Assembly (NCBI GenBank): GCA_050485785.1
Contig: JBJHCA010000005.1
Span: forward strand, 1 to 64,000
Direction of reading: 5' to 3'
Source of the DNA: JBJHCA01 sp050485785
Lineage (GTDB): Bacteria; Bacteroidota; Bacteroidia; Chitinophagales; Saprospiraceae
Length of the DNA: 64,000 nt
A model generated the notes under the pieces. That model ran no database searches. It saw nothing but the letters and a program-made list of their open reading frames with translations, and was not told the origin of the DNA. This document shows positions 17,928 through 27,445 of this stretch, one piece after another; positions within the stretch are counted from its first letter, which is position 1, and each line of letters starts with the position of its first letter. The translations under genes were made by a program, and so were the position numbers.

Positions 17928-19418
17928 TTAATCATCACTGCTATCAGCATAAATTCCATCTGGATATAACTCTTCGTAACGAGCCCTCCAGATTTCAGCC
18001 TCCTCATCAAGCTCTGCTGTTCTTGCACAGGTAAGTATGCTATGTATAAAATGCTCGTTATGTCCAAACTGATCAGCGAAAGGCTCCAGGAAGTAGTACC
18101 CGATACTCTTGAGATCCCTGAGTCGCAATTCGTGTAAAAAGGCTATTACCCTGTTAAAGGCATCCGGATATCGTGGCGACACGAATGGAACCACTTCGCT
18201 GATCCTTCTCTTTTCTGCATATTGATATACGCTCTCCAGCGACCGGGCTACCATACTGTGCAAAAAAGGCTCGTCTGGATAATGTTCCAGGTAGATCAAT
18301 GCCAGATAAAGGGTTCGTGCAAATTGTTTGTGGTCAAAAGCCATAGAAACCATTTCAAGCCTGGCATCGCGCTGGAACAATGTGTATTTATGGTGATCTA
18401 AACCCTGCATCGGAGTATGCTCATCAATTTCATCCTTCATCAGTCTCAGCGCTTCAATACGTGCCTGGCATTCGGGATGTGTTCGCAGCGAATCGGGAAA
18501 TTCTTCCCTTAACTCCCTTGCCAGTTGTGTCAATTCAGATTCCTGGTAAAACAACCACGAATTTCGGAAGGGAAAATTTTCACGATGGAAAATATTGCGC
18601 AAATCCAAAAGCCCGGGTTGAAGAATTTCAATACTGTCCAATACTTCCAGTGTTCTTACTGCATCTTCAAAAGGATAGCCTGCCTGCAGGTATAATACCA
18701 GCGCCAGGGAGTCGGCCTCTGTTTCCCTGAATCTGCTGTGCTGGCTGCTCGAAAAGGTTTGCTGCATCATCAGTTCCATGAGAGCAGCATTTCTGCCATA
18801 CCGCTGCCGCATTGCCTGCCGCATGGATCTTCTGAATGCCGGATCATGTTCCATCATTACCCGGTTGATTACCCGCAAATTGCTGTGCTTCAATAATTCA
18901 TGGGCAATCTCATGACTGGTAACAAAGGCTACCTGGGCTTCATTTTCGAGTAAATCGATCAGGCCTATGTTGAAAAACATGAAGCCCGTACCTGTGCTGA
19001 AAGCATTAGGAGAAGTAAACCGGGAAAGGAATATTTTGAGTTCAGCTTCATCTTTCAGTTCATCATCAGCAAGCGCAGAAAAGCGCTCAAGCTGATCATT
19101 CAGCATGGCTTCGATGGCATCGTGCCGGATCACCAGCCCTCTTTCAAACAAATTCTCCACCGATTCTGCCCGGTTTTGAAATTCCTGCCTCAGATCAGCG
19201 GCCACCTGGCGGTCATCAATGCTGATGTTGTTGATATCGTTGACCAGATTTCGTCGAATCACAATTTTTACGGGACTGGAAAAGACGCTGTCCGTGTATT
19301 GCGGGGCGGGATAAAAATCAGGATAGGACTGTGCCTGCATGGGTTGGCTATACCCGGCATAAAGCGTCAGGCACATGACAAAAATACAGGGAATTAATAC
19401 TGAGCAGCAATAATGCAT
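17928..19418 (-). CDS. Exported M48 family zinc metalloprotease
   Basis: A 496-aa protein with a signal peptide (MHYCCSVLIPCIFVMCLTLY...MQAQS) and the M48 peptidase core: FVTSHEIAHELLKHSNLR (HExxH) near residue 190 and RETEADSLALVLYLQAGY, which supplies the third zinc ligand (Glu) and the ExxxD that follows. The C-terminal third is helical and may be TPR-like, as in BepA (YfgC) proteins that police outer-membrane assembly. That parallel is inference. An upstream TTG at 19505 would add 29 residues before the signal peptide, so I used the ATG at 19418. First gene of the unit leading to dinB. Confidence 0.85.
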   Translation of the reverse strand: MHYCCSVLIPCIFVMCLTLYAGYSQPMQAQSYPDFYPAPQYTDSVFSSPVKIVIRRNLVNDINNISIDDRQVAADLRQEFQNRAESVENLFERGLVIRHDAIEAMLNDQLERFSALADDELKDEAELKIFLSRFTSPNAFSTGTGFMFFNIGLIDLLENEAQVAFVTSHEIAHELLKHSNLRVINRVMMEHDPAFRRSMRQAMRQRYGRNAALMELMMQQTFSSSQHSRFRETEADSLALVLYLQAGYPFEDAVRTLEVLDSIEILQPGLLDLRNIFHRENFPFRNSWLFYQESELTQLARELREEFPDSLRTHPECQARIEALRLMKDEIDEHTPMQGLDHHKYTLFQRDARLEMVSMAFDHKQFARTLYLALIYLEHYPDEPFLHSMVARSLESVYQYAEKRRISEVVPFVSPRYPDAFNRVIAFLHELRLRDLKSIGYYFLEPFADQFGHNEHFIHSILTCARTAELDEEAEIWRARYEELYPDGIYADSSDD

Positions 19419-19638
19419 TACCTTGCTCCCAACTTTTCTACCGGGCAGCGGAAGCTGCCTCAACAAAAAGATATACATACAACTAAACAAAAAAAGGCCA
19501 CCCAAACGGCCATCGACTATTAATCAATGAATGCTTAAAGGTAATATCTCTCTGCAACTTTCAAAATATTAAAGCCAAAAAATGTCGTGTGTTAACATTT
19601 TTACTCAATCCTGTCAATTTTTATTCAATTCAATAGTT

Positions 19639-19670
19639 TTTACCCCGCACTTGAATTCACTGTAAATTTG
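19639..19670 (+). promoter_or_regulatory. Promoter of the outer-membrane receptor gene
   Basis: TTTA (19639-19642), a 20-base spacer and TAAATTTG (19663-19670, perfect -7 box). The predicted start site falls at about 19676, where the first stem of the structured leader begins. Confidence 0.55.
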
Positions 19671-19674
19671 CCCC

Positions 19675-19859
19675 GGGAGTTCCACGGAGAATTGGCCGGC
19701 AAATCAATGCGGGTCGCCTGCCGTGGCTGAATCGGCAATAGAACGAAAAACTCCCTGCACTGGTCGAAAGAAATCGGTGTTTCGATCATGTTTAGGCTTT
19801 CTTTGTACCGTCAAATCAGGAGACCTGACTGACCGGCTTGCCCTGAAAATTTAAACTCA
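19675..19859 (+). promoter_or_regulatory. Structured 5' leader of the receptor mRNA
   Basis: About 185 bases between the predicted start site and the ATG can form nested stems: GGGAGTT (19675-19681) with AACTCCC (19749-19755), and immediately inside it CCACGG (19682-19687) with CCGTGG (19721-19726). Two further hairpins follow, TGGTCGAAA/TTTCGATCA (19761-19788, one G-T pair) and TCAGG-AGA-CCTGA (19816-19828). It does not match any riboswitch class I can recall. It may be a riboswitch, an RNA-binding site or a structured UTR. Confidence 0.45.
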
Positions 19860-22333
19860 ATGACGACTATGAACAAAACGATCATTACCCTACTTGCTTT
19901 GTGTTTTGCCACCATGCCGCTTTGGAGCCAAAATGGCAATTCAATTGTTGGCCAGGTTTTCAGCCACGATGGAGAAGCTCTGCCTTATGCCAATGTGGTA
20001 CTCTATCATGTGGCCGATTCATCGCTGGCCAAAGCCGATCATACACTGGATGACGGAAGTTTCGTAATTCCGGCAGTAAGACCGGGAAATTACTTTCTGG
20101 TGGTTTCTTTCCTCGGCCTGCCCCCGCTTACAGTTAAAGATCTGGAAATGGAACCGGGCAAAGCCATTGATCTGAAATCAATTATTCTGCCCCAGCCCGG
20201 CGTTGATCTGGCTGAAATTGTGGTTTCTACCACCAAGCCTCTGATTGAAGTCCGTGCAGATAAAACTATATTCAATGTGGAAGCCAGTGTTACGGCTGCC
20301 GGATCTGACGGTTTTGAAGTGCTTCGCAAGGCACCGGGGGTGGTTATCGACAACAATGACAACATACAGATGCGAGGTAAAAGCGGAGTACTCGTTTACA
20401 TCGGCGGCAAGCAGTCATACCTTTCATCCCAGGAGCTTGCCAACCTGCTCAGAAGCCTGAATGCCTCGGACATAGAAGCCATTGAAGTGATCACTAATCC
20501 TTCAGCCCGGTACGATGCATCGGGTAATGCCGGCATCATCAATATAATTCTGAAAAAGGAAAAAGGCCTGGGAACCAATGGCACCCTGAACCTGAATGCG
20601 GCCTACGGACTTCAGTACCGGGCTATGGGTTCCGTGAGTTTCAACCATCGCAGCCGCAATTTTAACCTTTATGGCAGTGCCGGTGGCGGAGTCATGAATT
20701 CAGAAAACGGGCTGAATATTTACCGCATCCAGAACAATAAAGTCTTTGACCAGCGCCAGTCTCAGATCAACAGCAGGTATCCGGTTAACAGTCGCCTGGG
20801 TATGGATTACTTTTTGAGCGAAAAACACACTATCGGCGTCATGGGCAACATGAATACCAATATTGGAGATGTGGTTCACGACAGCCAAAGCAAAACCAAG
20901 ATTTCCGATGAAGATACACCCGATCAGATCGATTCTATTCTGAAAGCCTTTAATTACATTGACGGTTCCCGCCTGAATGCCAACATCAATGCCAACTACC
21001 GTTTTTACGATGCTACCAAGGGCAGGGAATTCACTTTTGATTTTGACCGGGGATATTTTACATCCACCAATTCCAGTTTGCAACCTAACACCTACTATGG
21101 TCCTGATGAGAACACCATCCTGTCGGAGCGCAAGTTTAAAACCGAATCACCGTCAACATTCTCAGTTTTAAATCTGATTATGAGCAAAGGTTGTGGTGGG
21201 CACAGGCAAAAATAACCTCGGGCTTGAAGTGGACCCGCGTGAATACCGACAATGTGTTTGATTTTTACAATTTCAATGATCAGGATATGCCTGTTCGCGA
21301 TCCTGAGCAAAGCAATCACTTCAATTACGACGAAACGGTGAGTGCCGCCTATGCCAATATAGTTACACCGCTGTTACGAAATGTTCAGTTACAGGCCGGC
21401 ATCAGGGCCGAGCATACCCAATCCGTTGGCGACTTACAACGCGACCCCGGCCAGGAGGTCAAACCCGAGGACTACGTTGAGCGGGAATACACCGACTTCT
21501 TCCCCAGTGCTGCTCTCACCTGGCAATTGCACCCTAAGCATGCACTTAATGCCACATACAGTCGCAGGATCAACCGCCCAAGCTATCATCATCTCAACCC
21601 GTTTGAATGGCGGCTTGACGAGCTGAGCTACCGCAAAGGAAGCCCGTTTCTGACGCCTCAGTATTCCGATGCTTATGAACTCAAGTACATTGCCATGCAG
21701 ATGATCAATTTCTCCGTGGGCTATACACGCACTACAGACCTGATCACAGATATCGTGGAGCCCTCACAGGAACACCCCGACAAGAGCTTTATCAATTACC
21801 GCAATCTGGCATCACAGGATCATTTCAGCGTAGGTATCAGCGCTCCTACCCCAGTAAAACCCTGGTGGAACGGCTATATTAACGCCTCGCTGTACAAGTC
21901 ATACTTTACTGCCGACTTTCCCGAATACTCATTTACCCTGGAAGCCCCCATAGCCTTCAATATCTATGCCGAGCAAAATTTCCGCGTAAGACAAGGCACC
22001 ACCATTGAAGTATCCGGCTGGTACAACTCCGGCTCGGTGTGGGGCGGAAGCTGGGTCACCAGCCCAAACGGTTCTTTGGACATAGGCCTGCAACAACGTC
22101 TTTTCAGCAATAAAGCCACCCTCCGCCTGGTCTTTTCAGATGTGCTGGGCACTGCACGCTGGAGCAGTACCGGTGAAGCCGTGCCGGGTATGAGGGTCAA
22201 TGCCAACGGATATTGGGACTCCAGGCAGGTACGGCTCAACTTCAGCTACCGCTTCGGCAACATGGATGTTAAAAGCGCCCGTCAGCGCCGCACCGGTATT
22301 GATGCCGAAACACGTAGAGCCGGCAACGATTAA
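19860..22333 (+). pseudogene. Outer-membrane beta-barrel (TonB-dependent receptor-like) gene, frameshifted
   Basis: Two frames together encode one protein of about 824 aa: a signal peptide (ITLLALCFATMPLWSQ), a carboxypeptidase-like beta-sandwich (about 25-110; GQVFSHDGEALPYANVVLY), a TonB plug region (VLRKAPGVVIDNNDNIQMRGKSGV...NPSARYDASGNAGIINI) and an OMP_b-brl_3 type barrel ending in NFSYRFGN. The first frame stops at 21215; the second runs on from about 21179. Adding one base after the CTG at 21174-21176 restores an unbroken NLDYEQRLWWAQAKI. So a single-base loss, natural or an assembly error, splits it. Both halves otherwise look undamaged. Confidence 0.88.
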
Positions 22334-22554
22334 TGGCGTCCGTGTACCGCAATGCACTACTATGATGGAATGTTCTGGCACAGTCCGGTGATGAATTTTT
22401 GGTGTTGTGTTTTTTTATGTCTTTTTGTTGCTGCGCCTTACTGAGTAATATAAAGCAGCAAAACCCTGCGCAGCGTAGCCGGTTTCGTTCCCTGGTGCCT
22501 GGATAAGCAAAGTCATTCACTTAACACGCAGAAAAAACTTTAACCAAATTCAAC

Positions 22555-22595
22555 AGCTCCTTACTTCCGCAATGGGGTATGGAGCTTTTCTTTTT
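22555..22595 (+). terminator. Probable terminator after the receptor gene
   Basis: AGCTCC (22555-22560) pairs with GGAGCT (22581-22586) across a 20-base loop and is followed by TTTTCTTTTT. It lies between the receptor gene and the convergent pyk and points rightward. The short stem makes it only moderately convincing. Confidence 0.4.
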
Positions 22596-22606
22596 GGCAG
22601 GCTGCT

Positions 22607-24040
22607 TTACTCGATCTCTGTAATTTTCAGGAAATTGGTTCTCTGACGGGCTTCCAGCGGCATACTTCCCGTATTGATCACCACATCGCCTTTTTTCACC
22701 ATGCCCTGACGCAACAGAATCTGACATACGTCTTCAATGGTGCCGTCAGTTGTGGTAAATTTGTTGTAGTAAAAGCACCGCACACCCCATACCAGGTTCA
22801 TCATGGCCAGACGCTCAGTATTCTCCGAAAAAATGTAGGTGTTGCACCGCGGCCTGAAACTCGATACTTTAAAGGCTGTGTAGCCACTGGCCGTCATACC
22901 TATGATGGCTTTGGCATTAACCAACTCTGCAGTTCTGGCTGCTTCAAGACATATTGCGTCCGACAGAAAAGTGCCTGATTTTGATGAGATCTTGTTGCGG
23001 CGGTTATAAATGGCCTCATTGGTTTCAGCTTCTTCAATTATCCTGTTCATGGCAGTAACCACCTTTACCGGATGAACTCCAACCGAAGTTTCACCGCTCA
23101 GCATCACAGCATCGGTGCCGTCAAATACGGCATTGGCCACATCGGTCACCTCAGCCCGGGTTGGTGAAGGATTCTTGATCATGCTGTCCATCATCTGCGT
23201 AGCCACTATAACCGGCCTGGCACGTTGCAGGCAGCGCTGAATGATGTCCTTTTGAATGTATGGAAGCTTTTCCATGGGAATTTCAACCCCCAGATCACCC
23301 CGGGCAATCATGATGGCATTGGATGCCTTAATGATGGCCTTGATATTTTTTATGGCCTCGGGTTTTTCAATTTTGGCTATAATCCTTGCCTCATGGCCCT
23401 TGCTTTCAATCCGTTCGCGCAAATCGTGGATATCGTCGGCCGAACGCACAAAACTCAGTGCTATCCAGTTAAAAGGGTGCCGCAACACAAAATCCAGGTC
23501 CTCCAGATCTTTTTCGGTAAGTGCCGGCAAGGTAGTTTTGGTGTCGGGCAAATTGACGCCTTTATTGGATGTGAGCAGCCCACCGTACACCACTTCAAGT
23601 ACAGCTTCATCAACACCATTGGTACTGATCACTTTGAGTTCAAGTTTGCCGTCGTCTATCAGAATGGTTTCACCCGGCTTAATGTCATGGGCAAACTTTT
23701 CATAACTCATGTGAACCCTGCTGCTGTTTCCAACACATGGCTGTTGGGTAAAAGTGATCTGCTGGCCGGGGCTGAGCGTAATACCCTCCCCTTCTATTTT
23801 GCCCACACGCAGCTTAGGCCCCTGCAAATCGGCCATCAACGTGATGTGGATATTGTATTTATTGCGCAGATAAACGATGCGTTGAATGATCTCAAGGTGA
23901 TCAGCATGGCTGCCATGGCTGAAATTGAGCCGGAACACATCTACTCCGGCCTGCACAAGCTCTAGCAGCGTGGCATAATCGGAGGAAGCAGGCCCTACTG
24001 TAGCTATTATTTTGGTTTTTCTATGTTTGCTTTTCATCAT
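22607..24040 (-). CDS. pyk: Pyruvate kinase
   Basis: Converts phosphoenolpyruvate and ADP to pyruvate and ATP, the last step of glycolysis. The 477-aa product has the family's key regions: KTKIIATVGPAS and RLNFSHGSHADH at the N-terminus, the B-domain lid (about residues 75-170), the signature AIMIARGDLGVEIPMEKLP, VATQMMDSMIKNPSPTRAE and MLSGETSVG. The C-terminal allosteric domain ends in GSMPLEARQRTNFLKITEIE. Length is typical. Start is one of two adjacent ATGs (24040 or 24037). A perfect -7 box lies about 70 bases upstream. Confidence 0.97.
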   Translation of the reverse strand: MMKSKHRKTKIIATVGPASSDYATLLELVQAGVDVFRLNFSHGSHADHLEIIQRIVYLRNKYNIHITLMADLQGPKLRVGKIEGEGITLSPGQQITFTQQPCVGNSSRVHMSYEKFAHDIKPGETILIDDGKLELKVISTNGVDEAVLEVVYGGLLTSNKGVNLPDTKTTLPALTEKDLEDLDFVLRHPFNWIALSFVRSADDIHDLRERIESKGHEARIIAKIEKPEAIKNIKAIIKASNAIMIARGDLGVEIPMEKLPYIQKDIIQRCLQRARPVIVATQMMDSMIKNPSPTRAEVTDVANAVFDGTDAVMLSGETSVGVHPVKVVTAMNRIIEEAETNEAIYNRRNKISSKSGTFLSDAICLEAARTAELVNAKAIIGMTASGYTAFKVSSFRPRCNTYIFSENTERLAMMNLVWGVRCFYYNKFTTTDGTIEDVCQILLRQGMVKKGDVVINTGSMPLEARQRTNFLKITEIE

Positions 24041-24109
24041 ATATGCAGATTTTAGTGTAGCTTTCCGGTTCCGGTTGATGGATCAATGTTTCGCACCGGG
24101 CTACAGTGT

Positions 24110-24117
24110 CAAAGTTA
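24110..24117 (-). promoter_or_regulatory. -7 box of pyk
   Basis: On the minus strand this is TAACTTTG, a perfect TAnnTTTG match giving a leader of about 60-70 bases. No clear -33 box. Confidence 0.4.
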
Positions 24118-24208
24118 GGTACTCAAAAATTAATCCCGCTAAAATGTGTGATTAATTCTGTGCAAACACTATGTTTACTTGCTGCACAAATAAAAACCGG
24201 AGAAAATG

Positions 24209-24240
24209 TTTGTTGGAACAGTCAGTTCTCCCTTAATTTG
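24209..24240 (+). promoter_or_regulatory. Promoter of acpP
   Basis: TTTG (24209-24212), a 20-base spacer and TTAATTTG (24233-24240; one mismatch to TAnnTTTG) lie 32 bases upstream of the acpP ATG. The spacing is ideal for the Bacteroidota housekeeping sigma factor. Confidence 0.65.
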
Positions 24241-24271
24241 CAAAAATTTTATTCACTAAAGATAAGAAGCA

Positions 24272-24517
24272 ATGTCACAACAAGAAATCATGCAAAAAGT
24301 AACCGGCATCATTGTTGACAAACTTGGTGTAAACGAATCGGAAGTTACTGCCGAAGCGAGTTTTACCAATGATCTGGGTGCGGATTCACTGGACACGGTT
24401 GAGCTGATCATGGAATTTGAAAAGGAATTCAACCTTTCCATTCCCGACGAAGAAGCTGAAAAAATCGAGACCGTTGGTGACGCCGTTAAATATCTTGCCA
24501 GCCAGGCCGGAGCATAA
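24272..24517 (+). CDS. acpP: Acyl carrier protein
   Basis: An 81-aa acidic four-helix protein that carries growing fatty acyl chains on a phosphopantetheine arm. The attachment serine is Ser39 in GADSLDTVEL, the universal DSL motif at the start of helix 2. Recognition helix residues (TVELIMEFEKEF) are standard. It sits immediately upstream of fabF, the usual arrangement, but a terminator-like hairpin separates the two genes, which would let acpP be expressed in excess over the condensing enzyme. Confidence 0.98.
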   Translation: MSQQEIMQKVTGIIVDKLGVNESEVTAEASFTNDLGADSLDTVELIMEFEKEFNLSIPDEEAEKIETVGDAVKYLASQAGA

Positions 24518-24620
24518 TGCTCCGGGTAATCATCTGGCATCTGAGTCGGGGTATGCTCAACTTACTATCTCCGCACCAAGCCAGATGCATCCAGACCTCA
24601 TCGATGTATATTTAATCATG

Positions 24621-24667
24621 AATAAGATCCGCCGCCGGTTTTAACTTGCGAGCGGGTCTTATTTTTT
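24621..24667 (+). terminator. Terminator/attenuator between acpP and fabF
   Basis: AATAAGATCCGC (24621-24632) pairs with GCGGGTCTTATT (24652-24663) with one T-G wobble over a 19-base loop, running straight into a six-T tract (24662-24667). It lies 15 bases before the fabF ATG and points rightward. Confidence 0.75.
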
Positions 24668-24681
24668 AAGCCTTTCAGCGT

Positions 24682-25929
24682 ATGAACAGAGTTGTGGTTA
24701 CCGGCCTTGGTGCCATTACACCCATCGGAAACAACATTCCGGCCTATCTCAGTGGACTTCAATCCGGCACCAGCGGAGCCGATATCATTACTAAGTTTGA
24801 TGCTTCAAAATTCAAAACGCAGTTTGCCTGTGAAGTAAAAAACTTTACCTGCGAAGATGTTATCGACCGTCGCGAAGCCAGAAGACTCGATCTGTTCACT
24901 CAATATGCACTAGTCTCCGTACACGAGGCTATGACCATGGCCAATTTCGACCTCAGCCAACTCGATATGAGGCGGGCCGGAGTGATCTGGGCTTCCGGCA
25001 TTGGCGGCCTGGCCACGCTAGAAAAAGAAATTGAAGATCACATTTTGGGTGACGGCACGCCGAGGTACAATCCTTTCCTTATCCCCAAAATGATCATAGA
25101 TATTGCCGCAGGTCACATTTCGATCCGTTATGGTTTCCGCGGACCCAATTATGCCACGGTTTCTGCCTGTGCATCTTCTACCCACGCTTTGCTCAATGCA
25201 TACATGTGTATCCGCGATGGCATGTGCGATGTAGTCATTGCCGGCGGATCCGAAGCTGCCGTAACCAAAACCGGACTGGGTGGCTTCAATGCCATGAAAG
25301 CCCTGTCGCAACGAAACGACAGCCCGGCTACTGCCAGCCGTCCCTTTGATGCCGACCGCGATGGCTTTGTTTTAGGTGAAGGTGCCGGTGCACTGGTTCT
25401 GGAATCGTACGAACACGCCAAAGCCAGAGGTGCTGAAATCATTGCTGAATTTATGGGCGGCGGTATGACCGCCGATGCACACCATATTACGGCCCCTCAT
25501 CCCGAAGGTCTGGGCGCTGCAGAAGTTATGCTGCATGCACTCAATGAGAGCGGACTGAAACCGGCAGACCTGGACTATGTAAATGTCCATGGCACTTCTA
25601 CTCCACTGGGTGATGTAGCAGAACTCAAAGCCATTGAGCAGGTATTTGGTGACCACTCCTACAACCTTAATGTAAGCTCTACTAAATCAATGACCGGGCA
25701 TCTGCTGGGTGCAGCCGGTGCTATTGAGGCTATTGCTTCAGTGCTGGCCGTGAAACACAACTTTGTACCCCCTACCATCAATCATTTCAACCTGGATCCG
25801 GAAATCGACCCAAAGCTGAATCTCACCTTCAATAAGGCACAGTACAGAGAAGTTAAATGTGCCCTAAGCAATACATTTGGCTTTGGAGGTCACAATTCAT
25901 CCGTTATCTTTGCACAATACAACTCCTGA
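24682..25929 (+). CDS. fabF: Beta-ketoacyl-ACP synthase II
   Basis: Condenses malonyl-ACP with acyl-ACP in fatty-acid elongation. The 415-aa product is a textbook KAS II with a Cys-His-His active site: VSACASSTHALL (nucleophilic Cys), VNVHGTSTPLGD and STKSMTGHLLGAAGA. It opens with RVVVTGLGAITPIGN and ends with LSNTFGFGGHNSSVIFA. Length is normal. The rnc gene starts two bases after its stop, so acpP, fabF and rnc form the common acpP-fabF-rnc cluster. Confidence 0.98.
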   Translation: MNRVVVTGLGAITPIGNNIPAYLSGLQSGTSGADIITKFDASKFKTQFACEVKNFTCEDVIDRREARRLDLFTQYALVSVHEAMTMANFDLSQLDMRRAGVIWASGIGGLATLEKEIEDHILGDGTPRYNPFLIPKMIIDIAAGHISIRYGFRGPNYATVSACASSTHALLNAYMCIRDGMCDVVIAGGSEAAVTKTGLGGFNAMKALSQRNDSPATASRPFDADRDGFVLGEGAGALVLESYEHAKARGAEIIAEFMGGGMTADAHHITAPHPEGLGAAEVMLHALNESGLKPADLDYVNVHGTSTPLGDVAELKAIEQVFGDHSYNLNVSSTKSMTGHLLGAAGAIEAIASVLAVKHNFVPPTINHFNLDPEIDPKLNLTFNKAQYREVKCALSNTFGFGGHNSSVIFAQYNS

Positions 25930-25931
25930 TC

Positions 25932-26675
25932 TTGAAATTCCTGCGGCGAATATTCAATCGTTACTTGTCCCGCGACCGGTACCTGGCCAACAATGTCCGT
26001 GAGATCATTGGTATTACGCCGGCCAGTCTGCATTTGTACAAACTGGCATTCTCGCACAAATCCAATAATCACAGCGATGACGCCTACGGCCAACAAAACA
26101 ATGAACGGCTCGAATACCTTGGTGATGCCGTTCTGGGAACTATAGTGGCTGAATACCTCTACCACAAATATCCCAACCGGGATGAAGGCTTCCTTACTCA
26201 GATGCGCTCAAAATGCGTAAAGCGAAAAGCACTGAACGAAGTTGGTGAAGCCATGCGCCTCGACGAGCAGATCAACCAGATGAACCACGGGCTCAGTATA
26301 AGCCGAAGTATGTTGGGTAATGCGCTGGAAGCCCTTATTGGTGCCTTGTATGTGGACTATGGTTACGATGTCACCCGTAAAATAGTGATTGCCAGAGTGC
26401 TTCGCAACCACTTTAATATTCACGAGCTGGAGCTATTTGACGACAACTATAAAAGCCAGTTGCTCGAATATTGCCAGAAAAACGGTGATGACATTGAATA
26501 CAAATTGCTGGAGCGTTCCAAACGCGAAAACAGGGATCGCTTTAAGGTTGCTGTTCTCATCAACAAACAAACTTGCGGCATCGCCGAAGATTACAACAAG
26601 AAAAATGCCGAACAGCGCGCATCTGAATTTGCCCTGCGAAATCTGGGTCTTCTGCACGAAATGGTGGATGAATAA
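25932..26675 (+). CDS. rnc: Ribonuclease III
   Basis: Cuts double-stranded RNA in rRNA maturation and mRNA control. The 247-aa product has the catalytic signature NERLEYLGDAVLGTIVAEYLY near residue 60, a second acidic cluster ALEALIGALYVDYG and a C-terminal double-stranded RNA-binding domain (YKSQLLEYCQKNG ... AEQRASEFALRNL). A longer frame opens at 25857 inside fabF, but a TTG start at 25932, two bases after the fabF stop, fits family length and coupling. The stretch before the RNase domain (KFLRRIFNRYLSRDRYLANNV) is a basic extension common in Bacteroidota. Confidence 0.95.
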   Translation: MKFLRRIFNRYLSRDRYLANNVREIIGITPASLHLYKLAFSHKSNNHSDDAYGQQNNERLEYLGDAVLGTIVAEYLYHKYPNRDEGFLTQMRSKCVKRKALNEVGEAMRLDEQINQMNHGLSISRSMLGNALEALIGALYVDYGYDVTRKIVIARVLRNHFNIHELELFDDNYKSQLLEYCQKNGDDIEYKLLERSKRENRDRFKVAVLINKQTCGIAEDYNKKNAEQRASEFALRNLGLLHEMVDE

Positions 26676-26727
26676 AAAACCCGAATGCCCCCTAGATTGT
26701 ATAGCTATCTGAAATAAATTTCGCGCT

Positions 26728-27255
26728 ATGCAAGGCTGGCTGAAGCAAAATGCCGTTTTCATCATTCCTCTTTTGATCATCCTTGCCATCTGGCTGTGGT
26801 ACCGCAAACAACCAATCCCCGTTGGCGTAATGGCCCCCGATATTAAAGCCGTCAACTGGCAGGGTGACTCGGTGAATCTTCAGGATCTTCGCGGCAATTA
26901 TGTGATGCTTCATTTCTGGGGAAGCTGGTGTGCCCCTTGCCGCAAGGATAATCCCCGAATAGCCAATATTGTCAATACTTACCGTGGCCAAACAAGCCGG
27001 GCTGGAGAAGGATTTGAAATCATATCAATTGGGTTGGAAACTGACGAAGAACGTTGGAAAAATGCCATCATAGCCGATGACCTCAACTGGCCGCATCACA
27101 TTACCGACCTCAGGCGAATGCGAAGTTCAGTTGCTAATGAATATGGAGTTTCAGCTATCCCGGCAGAATTCATCATCGGGCCACGCGGTGATATTTTACT
27201 GTCCAACCCATCACTCTCCGATATCGAGCAATTGCTGTGGCGTGTATTCCGGTAA
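26728..27255 (+). CDS. Membrane-anchored TlpA-like thioredoxin
   Basis: A 175-aa protein with one N-terminal transmembrane helix (FIIPLLIILAIWLWY, residues 11-25) and a periplasmic TlpA/ResA-like thioredoxin fold. The active site is WGSWCAPCRKDNP (CxxC with the usual AP), and the cis-Pro loop is SAIPAEF. Such proteins reduce cysteines of apocytochromes or other exported clients. It stands alone 52 bases after rnc; the SCO1-like protein at 33.0 kb is another exported Cys protein that could be part of the same redox network, but that is inference. Confidence 0.9.
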   Translation: MQGWLKQNAVFIIPLLIILAIWLWYRKQPIPVGVMAPDIKAVNWQGDSVNLQDLRGNYVMLHFWGSWCAPCRKDNPRIANIVNTYRGQTSRAGEGFEIISIGLETDEERWKNAIIADDLNWPHHITDLRRMRSSVANEYGVSAIPAEFIIGPRGDILLSNPSLSDIEQLLWRVFR

Positions 27256-27378
27256 ACCGATTTAAGCTCTGATTTCATATCTCCGGCAAATAATGTGGCA
27301 GTGTACTCTGAAGACGAGGAAAAGCCGTAATTTTGCCGCCGTTTTGGCTTTCAGTACTAACCCGGCTGAAGCCAAACC

Positions 27379-27391
27379 TGTCATTTTGACC
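27379..27391 (+). promoter_or_regulatory. Candidate heat-shock operator/promoter element of grpE-dnaJ
   Basis: TGTCA-TTT-TGACC is the same inverted repeat as upstream of htpG with one arm base changed; the 15-mer ACCTGTCATTTTGAC (27376-27390) is identical. It lies 55 bases before the grpE ATG, the same distance as in htpG. Another small palindrome, CCTGT-A-ACAGG (27390-27400), overlaps its right edge. Confidence 0.6.
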
Positions 27392-27445
27392 TGTAACAGG
27401 GTATGGCAAAGTAATTGATAAGAATGGGTGATCAATACAACTTCA

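Noticed and set aside
22334..22606. tRNA gene or small ORF between the receptor and pyk
   Set aside because: No T-arm motif, cloverleaf or supported frame; only a possible terminator.
23225..23965. Rightward 246-codon ORF inside pyk
   Set aside because: Antisense to pyruvate kinase, no recognisable domain.
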